Assembly (NCBI GenBank): GCA_030637845.1
Contig: DAOWFT010000167.1
Span: 1-6,858 of the forward strand
Length of the DNA stretch: 6,858 nt
DNA from: Thalassospiraceae bacterium
GTDB taxonomy: Bacteria > Pseudomonadota > Alphaproteobacteria > Rhodospirillales > Magnetovibrionaceae
Direction of reading: 5' to 3'
Shown: positions 5,344 through 6,858 of the stretch, piece by piece
How the letters are laid out: the number at the start of each line of letters is the position of its first letter
Position numbering within the stretch: the stretch's first letter is position 1
Made by a program: the position numbers and the translations under genes
Notes under the pieces: generated by a model
What the model was told of the DNA's origin: nothing
Databases searched by the model: none
What the model saw: only the letters and a program-made list of their open reading frames with translations

Positions 5344-6728
5344 CTAAAATCTGGAACGCTTATTCCGCTTTGCTCTAGCTCATCTGCCAGTGCGCTTTTA
5401 AGCCGGGCGAGGCCATCTTCGGTGCCCGATTCACATCTGGCCACCAGAACCGCCTGGGTGTTGGATGCGCGAAGCAGCCACCAGCCATCATCGGACAGAA
5501 CCCTTACACCATCAATATCGTTTACCGTAACCCCCGAGCGCCCCTTGAGGCGTGATTTTACCTCGTCAACTACCTGGAACTTTCTCTCTTCGGGGCAATC
5601 GAAGCGTATTTCAGGTGTGTTGATAAGTTGCGGTAAACCGTCGCGCATCTCTGCCAGCGAAATATCATTTGACGCCACAATGGAAAGAAGCCGCACCGCA
5701 GCATAAACCGCATCGTCAAAACCATAGTAACGGTGCTTGAAAAATATATGCGCGCTCATCTCGCCGGCCAGCGGCGCATTGGTTTCAACCATTTTTGATT
5801 TTATAAGCGAATGCCCGGTTTTCCACATAATCGGATTGCCGCCCATTTCCTCAATGGCATCAAAAAATGCCTGCGAGGCTTTGACGTCGGCGATTATGGT
5901 TGCACCGGGAATATCTGCCAGAACCTCGCGCGCCAACAAAACCATTATTTGATCGCCCCATAAAACCCGGCCCTGACCGTCAATAACGCCAATGCGATCA
6001 CCGTCGCCATCAAAACCAAAGCCAAGGTCACAGCCTTTTTCGGCTACCAGTGCCTTTAGCTGATCAAGGTTTTTTTCAACCGTCGGATCGGGATGGTGGG
6101 CAGGAAATGTTCCGTCAATTTTTTCATTAATTATAAAATGTTCGCCGGGAAGTTTTTTTACCAGCTCAGAAACCGCCTCACCAGCCGCACCGTTGGCCGG
6201 ATCCCACGCTACTTTTAATTTTTTGTCGCCGCGATAATCGGAAAAAACCCGGTTTACATAGGCATCGAATATTTCGATGCTTTCAATTTGGCCTTGGCCT
6301 TGGGCAAAGTCACCGCTGGCGGCAATTTTTCCCAAACGCTGGATATCGTCGCCATAAAAAGATTTCCCCGCGATATTCATTTTAATGCCGTTGTATTCGG
6401 GTGGGTTGTGCGAACCGGTAATCATCACCGCACCGTCAACCGCCTCGGTTGCACCGGCGTAATAAAGCATCGGGCTCGGACCCCGGCCAATGCGAAGCAC
6501 GTCCACACCGGAAAGGGAAAGCCCCTTGACCATCGCTTGTTCAAGTTCCGGCGATGAAAGTCTGCCGTCATAACCGACCGCAACCCTTTTGCCGCCGCCT
6601 TCTTTGATGATGGTTGCAAACGCCCTGCCGATTACGGTTACGTCAACAGCGGAAAAATCTTCGCCAACGACACCGCGAATATCGTATTCACGCAATATGG
6701 TGGGATCTAATGTGTGCGCAGCAGACAT
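5340..6728 (-). CDS. pgmG: Phosphomannomutase/phosphoglucomutase (AlgC/PgmG type)
   Basis: This cytoplasmic alpha-D-phosphohexomutase interconverts hexose 6-phosphate and 1-phosphate through a phosphoserine, feeding GDP-mannose and UDP-glucose synthesis. The 462 residues match the usual length of about 460 (Pseudomonas AlgC has 463). All four domain signatures are present: the opening DPTILREYDIRG (8-19), the active-site loop TGSHNP with Ser106, the Mg-binding loop DGDGDR (240-245), the sugar-specificity loop GEMSAHIFF (322-330) and the phosphate-binding loop RASNTQ (420-425). KTGHS (303-307) also fits the family. Those loops are typical of dual-specificity enzymes rather than GlmM, which supports use of both glucose and mannose substrates; this is inference. 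A TAA directly before the ATG rules out an earlier start. The gene begins three bases after the ugd stop and is surely in the same operon. The symbols algC, manB and pgmG are all used for such enzymes; pgmG is my best guess. Confidence 0.95.
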   Translation of the reverse strand: MSAAHTLDPTILREYDIRGVVGEDFSAVDVTVIGRAFATIIKEGGGKRVAVGYDGRLSSPELEQAMVKGLSLSGVDVLRIGRGPSPMLYYAGATEAVDGAVMITGSHNPPEYNGIKMNIAGKSFYGDDIQRLGKIAASGDFAQGQGQIESIEIFDAYVNRVFSDYRGDKKLKVAWDPANGAAGEAVSELVKKLPGEHFIINEKIDGTFPAHHPDPTVEKNLDQLKALVAEKGCDLGFGFDGDGDRIGVIDGQGRVLWGDQIMVLLAREVLADIPGATIIADVKASQAFFDAIEEMGGNPIMWKTGHSLIKSKMVETNAPLAGEMSAHIFFKHRYYGFDDAVYAAVRLLSIVASNDISLAEMRDGLPQLINTPEIRFDCPEERKFQVVDEVKSRLKGRSGVTVNDIDGVRVLSDDGWWLLRASNTQAVLVARCESGTEDGLARLKSALADELEQSGISVPDFS

Positions 6729-6731
6729 TTA

Positions 6732-6858
6732 CTATACGTCCTTGCGCAAAACCCGTGGGCGGCCAATACAATAATAATCAAAACCGGCCTCAGCCATTTC
6801 AGATGGTTCGTAAATATTTCTAAGGTCAACCATTATCGGTGATTTCATCATTTCCTTA
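6732..6858 (-). CDS. ugd: UDP-glucose 6-dehydrogenase, C-terminal fragment (cut by window edge)
   Basis: Only the last 41 codons are inside the window. The tail reads SPIMVDLRNIYEPSEMAEAG followed by FDYYCIGR, the conserved end of the UDP-binding domain of UDP-glucose/GDP-mannose dehydrogenases. Its VDLRN(I/L)Y and (F/Y)xYxxIGR signatures are typical of Ugd. The enzyme oxidises UDP-glucose to UDP-glucuronate with two NAD+ and supplies acidic sugars for capsule, exopolysaccharide or LPS. The catalytic Cys and the NAD-binding fold lie outside the window. A short tail, RPRVLRKDV, follows the conserved end. The stop is TAG and pgmG starts three bases on. A related GDP-mannose or UDP-ManNAc dehydrogenase is the main alternative, less likely from the tail pattern. 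Confidence 0.88.
   Translation of the reverse strand, partial: KEMMKSPIMVDLRNIYEPSEMAEAGFDYYCIGRPRVLRKDV
6739..6743 (-). promoter_or_regulatory. Ribosome binding site of pgmG inside the ugd tail
   Basis: AAGGA on the minus strand ends ten bases before the pgmG ATG at 6728. It is read as part of the last Ugd codons (Arg-Lys-Asp). With a gap of three bases between genes, this arrangement suggests coupled translation. Confidence 0.5.

Overview
The window looks like chromosomal DNA of an alphaproteobacterium, with G+C near 50% by eye. The grounds are the clpS-clpA pair, a serine D,D-carboxypeptidase ending in a SPOR domain instead of the PBP5-type C-terminal domain, a PgmG/AlgC-type phosphohexomutase following a UDP-glucose dehydrogenase, and a promoter matching the alphaproteobacterial RpoH pattern. 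No RNA gene, CRISPR array, insertion sequence or prophage part is visible. This is mostly housekeeping sequence, and I see no convincing new multi-gene system.

Layout. Bases 8-981 (+) hold two unrecognised genes: a 215-residue Ala/Glu/Lys-rich, helical, probably cytoplasmic protein, then a 99-residue exported protein with four cysteines. They converge on clpA. Bases 1029-3766 (-) hold clpS followed by clpA, the N-degron adaptor and the AAA+ unfoldase that feeds ClpP. Bases 3767-4074 form the divergent intergenic region, with a candidate heat-shock (RpoH) promoter facing clpS. Bases 4075-5343 (+) encode the exported carboxypeptidase. Bases 5340-6728 (-) encode the phosphomannomutase/phosphoglucomutase, and bases 6732-6858 (-) hold only the last 41 codons of ugd, whose start lies beyond the right edge.

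How the genes fit together. ClpS selects proteins with destabilising N-termini and hands them to ClpA, which unfolds them into ClpP (not in this window). The ugd-pgmG pair supplies nucleotide-sugar precursors: PgmG interconverts hexose 6- and 1-phosphates, and Ugd oxidises UDP-glucose to UDP-glucuronate for surface polysaccharide. The carboxypeptidase trims peptidoglycan pentapeptides and probably binds septal glycan through SPOR. The carboxypeptidase and pgmG converge so tightly that both stop codons sit in one CTAG.

Points worth a second look: the RpoH-type promoter of clpS-clpA, the Lys/Gly-rich tail of ClpA, the TTG starts of clpS and the carboxypeptidase, the SPOR fusion, the shared CTAG stop, and the two uncharacterised genes at the left end.
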